Source: Rosistilla oblonga
Lineage (GTDB): Bacteria; Planctomycetota; Planctomycetia; Pirellulales; Pirellulaceae
Assembly: GCF_007751715.1 (NCBI RefSeq)
Contig: NZ_CP036292.1
Span: 5,835,339 to 5,899,338 of the forward strand
Direction: 5' to 3'
Length of the DNA stretch: 64,000 bases
Part shown: in pieces, positions 8,211 through 18,100 of the stretch
How the letters are laid out: each line of letters starts with the position of its first letter
Position numbering within the stretch: position 1 is the stretch's first letter
Made by a program: the position numbers and the translations under genes
The notes under the pieces: generated by a model
What the model was told of the DNA's origin: nothing
The model's input: only the letters and a program-made list of their open reading frames with translations
Databases searched by the model: none

Positions 8211-8653
8211 GGAGTTTTCCATCACTGCGAATGAACGAAAAGGACCAGGGCAATTGAGTGTTTGTGCTTTGGCGAGTTCGCCGGCACGCGGTAGCACGGC
8301 GATGTCCAAGGGAACCGGTCGCAAGCGCGTACCGGTGTGATACCGCAAATCGAAACACTGCTTAACACTGCGAAAAGAACGATACGTCTGGCCGAAGTAT
8401 ACTTGCCAATGCCAGTTTGTAGCACCCATGGAGGCAATTCAGGGTGCAAACGCTTCCATCTACAACGACGCACCCGAACGCTGGCTGCCGCCGATCGCCC
8501 CACTGCTGAACCGCCACGGTTTTGCTAAAACGTGCAATTCGGCGAGGGTCTGGTGTTGGGCTGCCCAAACCTTCCAACGCCCGGCGGCTGCCAGCGGCAG
8601 TCCCGAACCGTTTTTTGTGACACGCTACCTATTATATAGATGAGAAGCTTGCG
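8211..8653. other. Divergent intergenic region between lutA and ppnP
   Basis: This 443-bp stretch separates divergent genes and should hold both promoters. I see no gene in it. An AT-rich TATTATATAG lies at 8630-8639, just before ppnP, and could be a -10 element, but no matching -35 box is clear. Confidence 0.5.
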
Positions 8654-8944
8654 ATGAAGGTAAATGAATATTTCGACGGCAACGTCACGTCGATCGCTTT
8701 TGAAAACAGCGAAGGCCGGGCGACCGCGGGCGTAATGGCGGCGGGAGAATACGAGTTCGGCACTTCGGAAAACGAGTGGATGAAAGTCGTTTCGGGCGAA
8801 TTGCAAGTCAAACTGCCCGGCGCCGAAAGCTTCAAGTCGTTTCCGGCGGGAACCGATTTCCGCGTCGGTGCCAACGTGAAGTTCCAGTTGATCGTCCCCG
8901 AACCGACGGTCTACCTCTGCTTCTACGGCGAATCGGCAGTTTAA
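8654..8944 (+). CDS. ppnP: Pyrimidine/purine nucleoside phosphorylase PpnP
   Basis: This 96-residue single-cupin protein has the full PpnP (YaiE, DUF1255) pattern: [36 protein letters not shown], then [10 protein letters not shown] and [17 protein letters not shown]. The family cleaves nucleosides with phosphate to bases and ribose-1-phosphate. It is monocistronic: lutA diverges upstream, and a strong palindrome lies 57 nt downstream before a convergent gene. Confidence 0.95.
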   Translation: MKVNEYFDGNVTSIAFENSEGRATAGVMAAGEYEFGTSENEWMKVVSGELQVKLPGAESFKSFPAGTDFRVGANVKFQLIVPEPTVYLCFYGESAV

Positions 8945-9001
8945 TTGGCTCTGGCCTTGGCGATAGAAAAACGCCCCAATGCAGCGTCAAAACTAAAATT
9001 C

Positions 9002-9073
9002 ATGGTAGTGGACGAGGTCACGAGTCCTTCCGCGCCAGAAATTATGGGGACTCGTGACCTCGTTCACTACCAT
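9002..9073. repeat. Long near-perfect palindrome (26-bp arms)
   Basis: The arms 9002-9027 (ATGGTAGTGGACGAGGTCAC then GAGTCC) and 9048-9073 (its reverse complement) match at 25 of 26 positions around a 20-nt loop. It lies between convergent ppnP and a lipoprotein gene, so it could end both transcripts. However, it has no T-tract and reads like a dispersed REP/MITE-type element. Confidence 0.9.
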
Positions 9074-9102
9074 CAGTCCTCAAATCAAAGTTTGACAAAC
9101 CA

Positions 9103-10239
9103 CTAGCGATCCTCTTCTTGCGGCGACGCTTCGTCGCCGCGCGGCGTCCAGAGTTCGGCGCGGGAGCGATGCCGTGTGAGATCGATCGTCCATTCGGCGG
9201 TGATCAGATCGCCAGCTTCCGTTTGGACGCGGCAATAGACATCGACGGTATCGCCCAAGGGATACTTCACATCCCATTTGATCGGCAGGTGCACGCCATC
9301 GGTGGCAGCTGTCGTTCGCCAGGCCTCGCGGACCTTTTCCAAATCGAAGTCCCAGCGGCCGAGCCGAGCCTGAGAACCGCTGCGTTTGGGATCCATGATC
9401 GCCACCTGTATCGGAGCGTCGACTTTCAGCTCGCGCCCCTCGGCATCCAAGCCTTTGACGACCAAGTAGACTCCCGTCTGTTCGCCATCGGCGCTGAAGT
9501 CGTGGCCGCGCGAATAGATCGGATCGATCACCAACGCGGCAAGCTCTCGAGGCGTCTCGTCGACAGGACTCTCCGCCACAGCCAATTCGACCTGCGATTC
9601 CGGTTCCAATTCTTCGGTCACCGACGCGGGCAGGATCACCTGACCGGGACGCGGCGGCGCGGGGTTGCTGGCATCGCCCGGAGGCAAGATCTGCCCCGGA
9701 TCGATCTCCGGTGGAATCAGCATCGAATCCGAAGGCGGCCTGAGATCGCCTGGAATAATATCGGGCAATTGGATATCGGGAACGTCGTCGTTGCCGGGGC
9801 GATTGCGATCCGGCGGCGTCACGTTGGGCTGCCCCAAGTCGACGCGCGGCGTCTTGATCGGACCAAGCGTATCCTGGACGTCGTCGTCACGCTTCTTCGT
9901 CGCCGCGTCGTCGCGGTCGCTCGGCCGGCTCGAACCAACGGCATCGCTGGTCGACCGATCCGATGGCTTGGGCCGACGGATCAAGCTCTTCGGCGGCGTC
10001 GGCTTCGAACGCGCTTCGGCTCGCTTCGCACGCTGCAACTTTTCTCGCAGGACTTTGTTTTCGTAATCGATCTGGTACAGCTGGTCCTCGAGGAACCGCA
10101 CCTCGGCCGCAAGCTTATCGACGTAAACATCGTTGTGAGCCGCGCTGCGACATCCACCGAGAAACAGCAGCAACGCCACGCAACATGCCATCGGCACGCA
10201 GGTCGTTGAGAGTCGCAGGGAGGTGGAAATCGGTTTCAT
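9103..10239 (-). CDS. Hypothetical lipoprotein with coiled coil
   Basis: This 378-residue protein has a lipoprotein signal peptide ending LLLFLGGC (Cys 30). A short coiled coil follows (about 39-70: VDKLAAEVRFLEDQLYQIDYENKVLREKL, read as heptads). Then comes a long Pro/Asp/Arg-rich low-complexity linker (about 75-215). The C-terminal domain of about 160 residues starts near LAALVIDPIYSRG and looks like an all-beta fold with YPLGDTVDVYCRVQT. I do not recognise a named family. It is probably anchored to a membrane and faces the periplasm. Nothing downstream suggests a role. Confidence 0.75.
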   Translation of the reverse strand: MKPISTSLRLSTTCVPMACCVALLLFLGGCRSAAHNDVYVDKLAAEVRFLEDQLYQIDYENKVLREKLQRAKRAEARSKPTPPKSLIRRPKPSDRSTSDAVGSSRPSDRDDAATKKRDDDVQDTLGPIKTPRVDLGQPNVTPPDRNRPGNDDVPDIQLPDIIPGDLRPPSDSMLIPPEIDPGQILPPGDASNPAPPRPGQVILPASVTEELEPESQVELAVAESPVDETPRELAALVIDPIYSRGHDFSADGEQTGVYLVVKGLDAEGRELKVDAPIQVAIMDPKRSGSQARLGRWDFDLEKVREAWRTTAATDGVHLPIKWDVKYPLGDTVDVYCRVQTEAGDLITAEWTIDLTRHRSRAELWTPRGDEASPQEEDR

Positions 10240-10477
10240 CGGCGGGCGTTTGCTAGCTGTTGGCGCAGAGATTTACTCAGCAATAGATTGTCGATTACCA
10301 GAGAATCGCCATCACGGTCAAGCCAACCCTGGGAAAGTTGACAAATTCGTTCAAGTTCAGCGGCCGATCTGCCGCCGCGGCACAGGGGGCAGGAGGGCGG
10401 GTCGGCGAAAAACGTTCCATCGGCTAATCTTGAGGGCGTCACGTCGACGCAAACGTCCGTTATTCACTAGGTTCTTC

Positions 10478-12286
10478 ATGGCTCTTATTTCACTGCAAAA
10501 CATCACCATCGGATTTCGCGGCCCCAGTCTGCTGGACGACGTCAATTGCCAGATCGAAGCCGGCGGGCGGATCGGTCTGCTGGGACGCAATGGCGCGGGG
10601 AAGTCGACGCTGCTGAAGATGCTCCGCGGCGGAGTCCTCCCCGACCACGGATCGATCATCCTTTCGCCGGGCACGCGGGTCGCGTACCTGCAGCAAGATG
10701 TCCCCTCGGGAACCAGCGAAACCGTCGCCGAAGTAACCGCGAAGGGACTCGGCGAAGAGTTCCATCTGCAGGAGAACGCCTGGGAGGCGGAGCACCTGGT
10801 CGAACAGACCCTGTCGCGGATGGAGCTGGATGGCGAGGCGTTGTTCGAAACGCTGTCGTCGGGAATGAAGCGCCGCGTCCTGTTGGCTCAAGCGATCGTT
10901 TCGAAGCCTCAGTTGCTGCTGTTGGACGAACCGACAAACCACTTGGACATCGAAGCGATCGGTTGGTTGGAAGGCTTTCTCGCCAAATGGCCCGGGACGC
11001 TGATCTTCGTAACGCACGATCGGATGTTTTTGCGGAAAGTGGCGACGCGGATCCTGGAGATCGATCGCGGCCAGTTGTTCGATTGGTCGTGCGATTACGA
11101 CACGTTCCTGCGGCGTAAAGAAGAGGCCTTGGCGGCGCAAGAGAAACAGGACGCGCTGTTCGACAAAAAACTGGCTCAAGAGGAAGTCTGGATTCGCCAG
11201 GGAATCAAGGCTCGGCGGACCCGCAACGAAGGACGCGTGCGAGCGTTGGAAAAGCTGCGTGAAACGCGATCGCAGCGCCGCGGCGCGACCGGCACCGTGC
11301 AGATGCAGGTGCAAGCCGCCGAGCGGAGCGGCAACCTGGTGACCGAAGTCAAAGATGTCAGCTTCGAATATCCCGATCGCCCGATCTTGAAGAACTTCTC
11401 GACAAGCATCATGCGTGGCGACAAGATCGGAATCATCGGCCCCAACGGCGTCGGCAAGACGACGATGCTGAAGATCCTGCTGGGACAACTGGAACCTCAA
11501 TCGGGAACAGTTCGGACGGGAACCAATCTACAGATCGCCTACTTCGACCAACTGCGGGATCAATTGGACGAAGAGGAAACGATTCAGGAGAACGTTGGTC
11601 TGGGGCACACGCAGATCGTGATCAACGGTCGCGAGAAACATATCATCGGCTACCTGCAGGACTTTTTGTTCAGCCCCGAACGGGCCCGCACGCAGGTGAA
11701 ATTCCTGTCCGGCGGCGAACGCAATCGCGTCCTGTTGGCGCGGCTGTTCGCCAACCCGGCCAACGTGATCGTGTTGGATGAACCGACAAACGATCTCGAT
11801 GCGGAGACGCTGGAGATGCTCGAAGACAAGTTGGTCGGATACGACGGCACGCTGCTGTTGGTCAGCCACGACCGGGCGTTCTTGAACAATGTCGTCACCA
11901 GCACGATCGTCTACGAACCCGATGGCGTGAAGGAATACGTCGGCGGATACGACGATTGGCTGGCTCAACGCGGGCCGCTGCCAACGGCGACGACCGAGAG
12001 CAGTTCGGCTGGCGGCAGCAAATCGAAATCGAAGGGGAAGGCGAAAGCCGATCCCGAACCGGCGAAGAAGCGGCTGAGCTACAAGCAACAGCGCGAACTC
12101 GACGGCTTGCCAGCAAAGATCGAGACCTTGGAAGGTCAAATCGCCGAGATCCATCAGACGATCGCCGACCCCAGCTTTTATCAGGGGCCGGGAGAGCGGA
12201 TCGCCGAGGAGCAACGGAAGCTGAAAGACCTGGAACAGAAGCTGGCCGATACCTACGCGCGGTGGGAAGAGCTGGAGGGGACTTGA
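10478..12286 (+). CDS. uup: ABC-F family ATPase Uup
   Basis: This 602-residue protein carries two ABC cassettes and no membrane segment. Cassette 1 has GLLGRNGAGKSTLL, LSSGMKRRVLLAQA and LLLLDEPTNHLD. Cassette 2 has GIIGPNGVGKTTML, LSGGERNRVLLARL and VIVLDEPTNDLD. A charged linker joins them, and the C-terminus is a Lys/Glu-rich coiled coil of the Uup type. ABC-F proteins of this group act on ribosomes or branched DNA. The ATG at 10478 starts at MALISLQNITIGF, directly before the first cassette; the frame is open 255 nt further upstream without a family match. Confidence 0.93.
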   Translation: MALISLQNITIGFRGPSLLDDVNCQIEAGGRIGLLGRNGAGKSTLLKMLRGGVLPDHGSIILSPGTRVAYLQQDVPSGTSETVAEVTAKGLGEEFHLQENAWEAEHLVEQTLSRMELDGEALFETLSSGMKRRVLLAQAIVSKPQLLLLDEPTNHLDIEAIGWLEGFLAKWPGTLIFVTHDRMFLRKVATRILEIDRGQLFDWSCDYDTFLRRKEEALAAQEKQDALFDKKLAQEEVWIRQGIKARRTRNEGRVRALEKLRETRSQRRGATGTVQMQVQAAERSGNLVTEVKDVSFEYPDRPILKNFSTSIMRGDKIGIIGPNGVGKTTMLKILLGQLEPQSGTVRTGTNLQIAYFDQLRDQLDEEETIQENVGLGHTQIVINGREKHIIGYLQDFLFSPERARTQVKFLSGGERNRVLLARLFANPANVIVLDEPTNDLDAETLEMLEDKLVGYDGTLLLVSHDRAFLNNVVTSTIVYEPDGVKEYVGGYDDWLAQRGPLPTATTESSSAGGSKSKSKGKAKADPEPAKKRLSYKQQRELDGLPAKIETLEGQIAEIHQTIADPSFYQGPGERIAEEQRKLKDLEQKLADTYARWEELEGT

Positions 12287-12333
12287 TCGCGGCGGGCGTC
12301 CGCAATAGCGGAGGGCAAATCACGGTTTCAAAC

Positions 12334-12403
12334 CGGCGTGTCAGAGGCATTGGCAACCCGACGCGGCAGCGAGGGATTCTCTCGGCGTCTCGCTGACGCG
12401 CCG
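12334..12403. repeat. Nested palindromic intergenic repeat
   Basis: Outer arms CGGCGTGTCAG (12334-12344) and CTGACGCGCCG (12393-12403) pair at 10 of 11 positions. An inner AGCGAG / CTCGCT stem is nested inside. The GGCAACCCGACGCGGCAGCG core is one I associate from memory with dispersed planctomycete intergenic repeats. It lies between uup and the transferase gene. Confidence 0.75.
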
Positions 12404-12518
12404 GATTACCGATAATCCCCCGACTCAGACCGCGATTTGCCGCGTGCAAAACCAACAATCCGCGTGAGCCCAAACGCAGAATCCAGTACACTGGAACTGG
12501 TCTCTTTTTAATGCCCGC

Positions 12519-13265
12519 ATGGCGTCCGCGATGTTCCAGCCCGCACGAGCTCAAAGCGAATCGAGCAATCCATTGATCGTCGTTCACGACGAACCTCAGC
12601 CATGCCCTTATATCCCCGGCCGCGAGGCGCGGATGCCGCTGCAGTGGCCGATGGGAACGATGACGCCCGAGATGCACGACCGCTGTCTGGCCGAAGGGTA
12701 TCGCCGCAGCGGGCCGTTTTTGTATCGCACGAAATGCGAACGATGTCAGGCTTGCGAATCGACGCGGGTCGACATGCAAGACTTCCGCTGGTCGCAATCG
12801 TTTCGGCGGATCTTGAACCGCGGCAACCGCGATCTGCAGGTTCGCATCGCCCCGCCGACAGTCGACGCGGCGCGAGTGGAGCTGTTCAATCAACATCGCA
12901 ACGCCCGCCAATTGGGGCTGTCCGAGCGGGAACTCGACGCGCAAGAGTATTCGGGTTTCCTTGTCGAAACCGTCTGCGACACCAAAGAGATCAGCTTCTG
13001 GAAAGACGATCAATTGGTCGCGATCGCAACGACCGACTTCGGCCGCGACAGCCTGTCGCTGGTCTACTGCTTCTTCGATCCGCAGTTCAGCCGCTACAGC
13101 CCAGGGACTTATTCGATCCTGAAGAACTTCGAACTGGCGATGCAATCCGACCGCCGCTGGGTCTATTTGGGGATGTACGTCGCCAGCAATTCGCACCTGA
13201 ATTACAAAGCTCGCTTCGTGCCACAGCAGCGTTTACACCAAAAGGACTGGACGACTTTCCGCTAA
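12519..13265 (+). CDS. bpt: Leucyl/arginyl-tRNA--protein transferase (Bpt/Ate1-like)
   Basis: This 248-residue protein has the N-terminal and C-terminal ATE domains. The N-terminal part has CPYIPGREARMPL and YRTKCERCQACESTRVDM, the paired cysteines typical of the family. The C-terminal GNAT-like part has SLVYCFFDPQFS and LGMYVASNSHLNYKARF. The enzyme adds leucine (or arginine) from its tRNA to proteins with N-terminal Asp/Glu, marking them for ClpAP-type degradation. An in-frame ATG at 12531 could also be the start. The gene stands alone. Confidence 0.9.
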   Translation: MASAMFQPARAQSESSNPLIVVHDEPQPCPYIPGREARMPLQWPMGTMTPEMHDRCLAEGYRRSGPFLYRTKCERCQACESTRVDMQDFRWSQSFRRILNRGNRDLQVRIAPPTVDAARVELFNQHRNARQLGLSERELDAQEYSGFLVETVCDTKEISFWKDDQLVAIATTDFGRDSLSLVYCFFDPQFSRYSPGTYSILKNFELAMQSDRRWVYLGMYVASNSHLNYKARFVPQQRLHQKDWTTFR

Positions 13266-13435
13266 CTTGGCGGGCAAAAGCTTGCTATTCGGCAATTTCC
13301 ACCCACAGTGTGTCGTAGTTCACCGAACTGAATCCGTGAACAAACGATGATTTGGTTATCGAGTCGCACAGATCGCGATCGAAGGGAACCAAGTTGTCGC
13401 ATCAAACACATCGAAAGAATCGAGGAGTGGTGGAA

Positions 13436-13870
13436 ATGCGTAAACCGCAAATTGGCAGTGTGTTGATTGGAGCCGTGATTGGATGCAGCCTGATGCTAGC
13501 CCAAAGCGAAGCGAGTGGCGAAATCCGCTGGATCAATTCGGTCCGCCAAGCACAGCAGAAATGGAGCGCGTCGCGTAAACCGTTGTTGGTCTACGTCACG
13601 TCGGAGAGCTGTTTCTTCTGCAAGAAATTGGACCAAGCAACCTGGATGGACCCGTCGGTAGGCGATCTGGTAAAGGAACGCTTTGTCAAATTGAAAGTCA
13701 ACGGACAACGCAATCATGCGATCGCACAGCAGTTGAACGTGACGGCCTTCCCGACAGTCATCGTTCTGTCGGCCGACGGCCAAGTGCTCGGACGCCGCGA
13801 TGGTTTTGTCGAACCGACCGAGATGTCGGCATTCCTGCAAACCGTCGCCCCTGCGACGACGCTGCATTAA
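13436..13870 (+). CDS. Secreted thioredoxin-like protein
   Basis: This 144-residue protein has a signal peptide (MRKPQIGSVLIGAVIGCSLM, cleavage near EASG) and one thioredoxin domain with a CxxC site, SESCFFCKKL. It also has LNVTAFPTVIVLSADG with the cis-proline after FPT's Phe, and a GFVEPTEM end. It belongs to the thioredoxin_7/DUF255-like exported disulfide group. GAGGAG lies 8 nt upstream of the ATG, which decides this start over an in-frame one at 13352. Its partner is unknown; the zinc-finger membrane protein follows 73 nt later. Confidence 0.88.
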   Translation: MRKPQIGSVLIGAVIGCSLMLAQSEASGEIRWINSVRQAQQKWSASRKPLLVYVTSESCFFCKKLDQATWMDPSVGDLVKERFVKLKVNGQRNHAIAQQLNVTAFPTVIVLSADGQVLGRRDGFVEPTEMSAFLQTVAPATTLH

Positions 13871-13943
13871 TAATATTCATCGCTGCCGTAGGTGAAGCCG
13901 CGACGGTGTGAGATAGAAATTTCATTTCGAAGGAAAACCTTCC

Positions 13944-14387
13944 GTGAACCGACCGCAAACCTCTTCGGACGACTGGCAGCCTTGCGAGCCGGGGACCTTG
14001 CAACGTTTGGCCGATCGACAACGCCGCGGCCGGCGGATCGCAGCGACCAAGCGGATCGCAGTGCCAGTCGCTGCGGTGGCGTTGTTGTTTGTCGTCGGAC
14101 TCAGTTTCACCCGCCGCGACCAACCGGCCCACCAGCCGCACGGCGGCCTGTCGTGCGCTGAATTCGCTCGCCACATCCACGCCTATGCCGAGAACCAAGT
14201 CGATGCGACGTTGGCGGGGCAGATGCACCAACACGCGTTGGATTGCCCTCGCTGTCAGCAGAAGCTCGATGCGCTGCGCGACGCGGCGGCGACCCGTTTC
14301 CCCGCCGCTGCCCCAGGCTTACCGTTGCCACTAGGCCCCATTACCGATGGCGGCCGCGACCTACTGGCGCTCACAGAGTCTCGCTAA
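13944..14387 (+). CDS. Small membrane protein with zinc-finger (anti-sigma-like) end
   Basis: This 147-residue protein starts at GTG 13944 after GAAGGA. A basic N-terminus leads to one membrane segment (about 39-56: VPVAAVALLFVVGLSF). The outer part has LSCAEFARHIHAYAEN then HQHALDCPRC, which resembles the H-x3-C-x2-C arrangement of putative zinc-finger anti-sigma factors. Usually that domain is N-terminal and cytoplasmic; here it lies after the membrane helix, so topology or function may differ. No sigma factor gene is adjacent. The anti-sigma reading is only a resemblance. Confidence 0.6.
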   Translation: MNRPQTSSDDWQPCEPGTLQRLADRQRRGRRIAATKRIAVPVAAVALLFVVGLSFTRRDQPAHQPHGGLSCAEFARHIHAYAENQVDATLAGQMHQHALDCPRCQQKLDALRDAAATRFPAAAPGLPLPLGPITDGGRDLLALTESR

Positions 14388-15160
14388 ACGCTGGTCCCAA
14401 ACGGCGCCGACGCCCCCCTCAGAAAACGGGTCTCTTTCCATCGCGACGCGGCGGCTGTGGCTTGCGCGCCGCGGAGAAATCTTCAGCCCCCGACGCGGCA
14501 CTCGACCACCGCTCGATTCGGGCATGCAGCGTTTGACTCGGTCGCTGCCAAATGACGAACTCTTTGCGTCCCAAGCCTTCCGACGCGCGCCGTTCCGCTC
14601 GCTTTCGCAAAACTGCAACCGGTCAACGATTGCCGCAACAAGGCTTCGCTAACGTCAAAGTTTGACTAGGCGTCAGTTGCGGTCGCAGGAATTTCAATAT
14701 TTCACGAAATCTAAGCAGTTTTTTCAGGTGTCTAATATCGGTTTCGTTGTAATTCTCTAAATCTTAAAGCAGCCTGAATTTACGTTGCTCAACGGCGACA
14801 AACCGGGCGACTGATCTTGGCTTTGCTATCGCCGCTAGCAAAGCAGTTTCCTGCATTTTCCGTACTTTGTGGTGTTCGTTGACAGCGAACAGCCGAACGG
14901 TAGGATAAGTGGAGATCAACATGTAGTGCCAATCACAACCGAAAGCCACTACAGGTAGTGTCCTGCGATTGCTAGCGATTCTTACGACTGACGTGGATAT
15001 GAGATCATACACGCAGCGAGCACGCTCTGGCAGGCACGAAGATTGATCGACAGCTTTACGACTATTTCTACATAACGGACTCACGCCAGACGCTGGGAAG
15101 CGTGCATCGCAAGGTGCTTGGAGTGAGTCACACGGATGAAAACAAGGGAGTTTCTGACTT
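14388..15160. other. 773-bp region upstream of nrdJ without a supported gene
   Basis: No reading frame here has a family match or ribosome site. From 14680 the sequence becomes AT-richer (runs such as TTTTTTCAGG and TTGTAATTCTC). A GTCAAAGTTTGAC palindrome lies near 14655. I looked for a cobalamin riboswitch, which would suit nrdJ, and found no B12-box-like element. Confidence 0.5.
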
Positions 15161-18100
15161 ATGGCAATTGCGCCGACATGTCCCCAAAATGACCTGCAAC
15201 ATGGTATCGATCACGCCCGCGCCAAGTTTTCCTCCGCTGGACGCAGTAGCGTCGTTGGACTGAAAATTGATTCGGAGTTCTGCCCAACCGATGTCGACAG
15301 CCCGTTCGACACCAGCGAGTGGGTGCTCCGTAGCGCGGCGATCAAAGACGAAACGGGCACCGCTTTGTTCGAGCAACACGCCTGCGAAGTCCCCGCGAAG
15401 TGGAGCCAACTGGCGACCAACGTCGTCGTCAGCAAGTACTTCTATGGCGACCCCAAGAAGGCCGAACGCGAAACCAGCGTTCGCCAATTGATCCACCGCG
15501 TCACCCGCACGATCTCCGACTGGGGATTGGCCGACGGTTACTTCGACACCGCCGAAGATGGTGAAAATTTCTATCGCGATCTGACTTGGTTGTGCCTGCA
15601 CCAACACGGTGCTTTCAACAGCCCAGTTTGGTTTAATGTCGGTCTATACGACCAGTACGGCGTGACCGGCGCGAAGTGCAACTGGCACTACGACAAGACA
15701 CAAGGCCGCGTCGACCAACCCGAGAACCCCTACGAATTTCCTCAGGGCTCGGCTTGCTTCATCCAGAAGGTTGAAGACAACATGGAAGACATCATGCGTC
15801 TTGCGACAAGCGAGGCGATGTTGTTCAAGTTTGGCAGCGGCACCGGCACCGACCTATCGAGCATCCGCAGCGAGCGAGAGAACCTGTCGGGCGGCGGCAA
15901 CCCATCGGGCCCGCTGTCGTTCATGCGTGTCTACGATCAGATCGCGGCGGTTGTTAAGAGCGGCGGCAAGACCCGTCGCGCTGCGAAGATGCAGTCCTTA
16001 AAGGTATGGCATCCCGATATCTTGGAATTCATCGAGTGCAAGTGGAGCGAAGAGCGAAAGGCTCACGCGCTGATCCAACAAGGTTACGACAGCAACTTCA
16101 ACGGCGAAGCCTATTCGTCGGTGATGTTCCAAAACGCGAACCTGTCGGTCCGCGTGACCGATGATTACATGAAAGCGGTCCGCGACGGCAAGCGTTGGCA
16201 AACGCAATGGATCAGCGAAAAAGCGACCGGCACGCCGCCGGAATACGACGCTCGCGAACTGTTGAACAAGATGGCCGAATGCGCATGGCACTGCGGCGAT
16301 CCCGGCGTTCAATACGACTCGACGATCAACACCTGGCACACCTGCCCTAACAGCGGCCGGATCAACGCCAGCAACCCTTGCTCGGAATACATGTTCCTGG
16401 ACGACACGGCTTGCAACCTGGCGTCGATCAATCTGATGAAGTTCCGCCGCGCCGACGGCAGCTTCGACGTCGATCGTTTCCACGCCGCCTGCCGCGTCTT
16501 CTTCATCGCTCAAGAAATCCTTGTCGATCACGCCAGCTATCCAACCGCCGACATCGCGCTGAACAGCCACAACTATCGCCCGTTGGGTCTGGGGTATTCG
16601 AACCTCGGTTCGTTGGTGATGACCAGCGGCCTGCCTTACGATTCCGACGGAGCTCGCGGATTGTGCGGCAGCCTGACCGCGCTGATGCACGGATCGGCTA
16701 ACCTGACAAGCGCCGAGATGGCGGGTGTTGTCGGACCGTTTGAAGGCTTCGCCAACAATCGCGAACCGATGCTGAAGGTGATGGGCATGCACCGCGATGC
16801 CGTCGAAGACATCAACGACGAGGGCCCTGAATACCTTAAGGATGCAGCTCGCAACCTGTGGGACAAGGTCATCGAACTTGGCAACCGCTACGGATTCCGC
16901 AACGCTCAAGCGACCGTGCTGGCACCAACCGGAACGATCAGCTTCTTGATGGACTGCGATACCACGGGCGTCGAGCCCGATATCGCGCTTGTCAAATACA
17001 AGCAACTGGCTGGCGGCGGAATGCTGAAGATCGTCAACCGCGGCGTCGAAGGTGCTCTGGAATCGCTCGGTTACGACACGACGCAAGCCAAAGAAATCGT
17101 CGCCTACATCGACGAACACGATACGATCGAAGGTGCACCACATCTTGCCGACGAGCATCTGCCCGTCTTCGATTGTGCGTTTACGCCCGCCGGTGGAACG
17201 CGCAGCATCGCTTGGCAAGCTCACGTGACGATGATGGCCGCCGCTCAACCGTTCCTGTCGGGTGCGATCAGCAAGACGGTCAACATGCCGACCGATTCGA
17301 CTCCTCAAGATATCGCCGACGCTTATTTCTGGGGTTGGGAACTGGGCCTTAAAGCGATCGCGATCTATCGCGATGGTTCGAAGCAGAGCCAACCGCTGAA
17401 CACCAAGAGCGGTGAGAAGACCGCGGCGGATGCGGAAGTCAAGGTTGTCGAGAAGGTTGTCTATCGACCACGCCGCGAACGCTTGGAAGATACCCGCCAC
17501 AGCTTGACCCACAAGTTCAACATCGCGGGGCACGAAGGCTACATCAACGTCGGCCTGTATCCCGACGGTCGCCCTGGCGAAGTCTTCATCACGATGGCGA
17601 AAGAGGGATCGACGATCGGCGGTCTGATGGACAGCTTCGGCACCTCGACTTCGATCGCGCTGCAATACGGCGTTCCGATCGAGGTCTTGGTCAACAAGTT
17701 CACTCACACCCGCTTCGAACCGATGGGGCATACCAGCAACCCTGACATTCGAATCGCCAAGAGTATCGTCGATTACATCTTCCGTTGGATGGGAATTACC
17801 TTCCTGGCGGGATACCGCGAAGCGACAGTACCGGGTGCGGCGGAGAAGAGCGACAGCGGAACTTCGACCGAAACGAAGTCGCCCGCAAGCGAAGCTGCTT
17901 CGAAAGAATCCGGCGACGGCGAAGAGATGAAGCTCGGCGGCAACGGCCCAACAACCGAAACCCACGACACCGCAGCGAGATTCACCGTTGGCAATCTGCC
18001 CACCGTGAACATCGACGCTCTGGAACGAGCTGGCGTTTCGATGCAGATCTCGGCTGACGGAGCGAACGACATCGACAAGCCTGGTTCGCGCAGCGATCAA

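Noticed and set aside
9002-9073. A plain transcription terminator
   Set aside because: The arms are 26 bp and no U-tract follows on either strand, so I list it as a palindromic repeat, though it may still stop transcription.
10223-10477. An 85-residue N-terminal extension of Uup
   Set aside because: It is Arg-rich, overlaps the start of the divergent lipoprotein gene and is not part of the family; the ATG at 10478 starts directly at the ABC domain.
14764-15084. A 106-codon minus-strand frame upstream of nrdJ
   Set aside because: No ribosome site, no recognisable motif and irregular codon use.
14388-15160. A cobalamin riboswitch before nrdJ
   Set aside because: It would fit a B12-dependent enzyme, but I found no B12-box-like conserved element or surrounding helices. 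GCCACTACAGG near 14945 is only a superficial resemblance.
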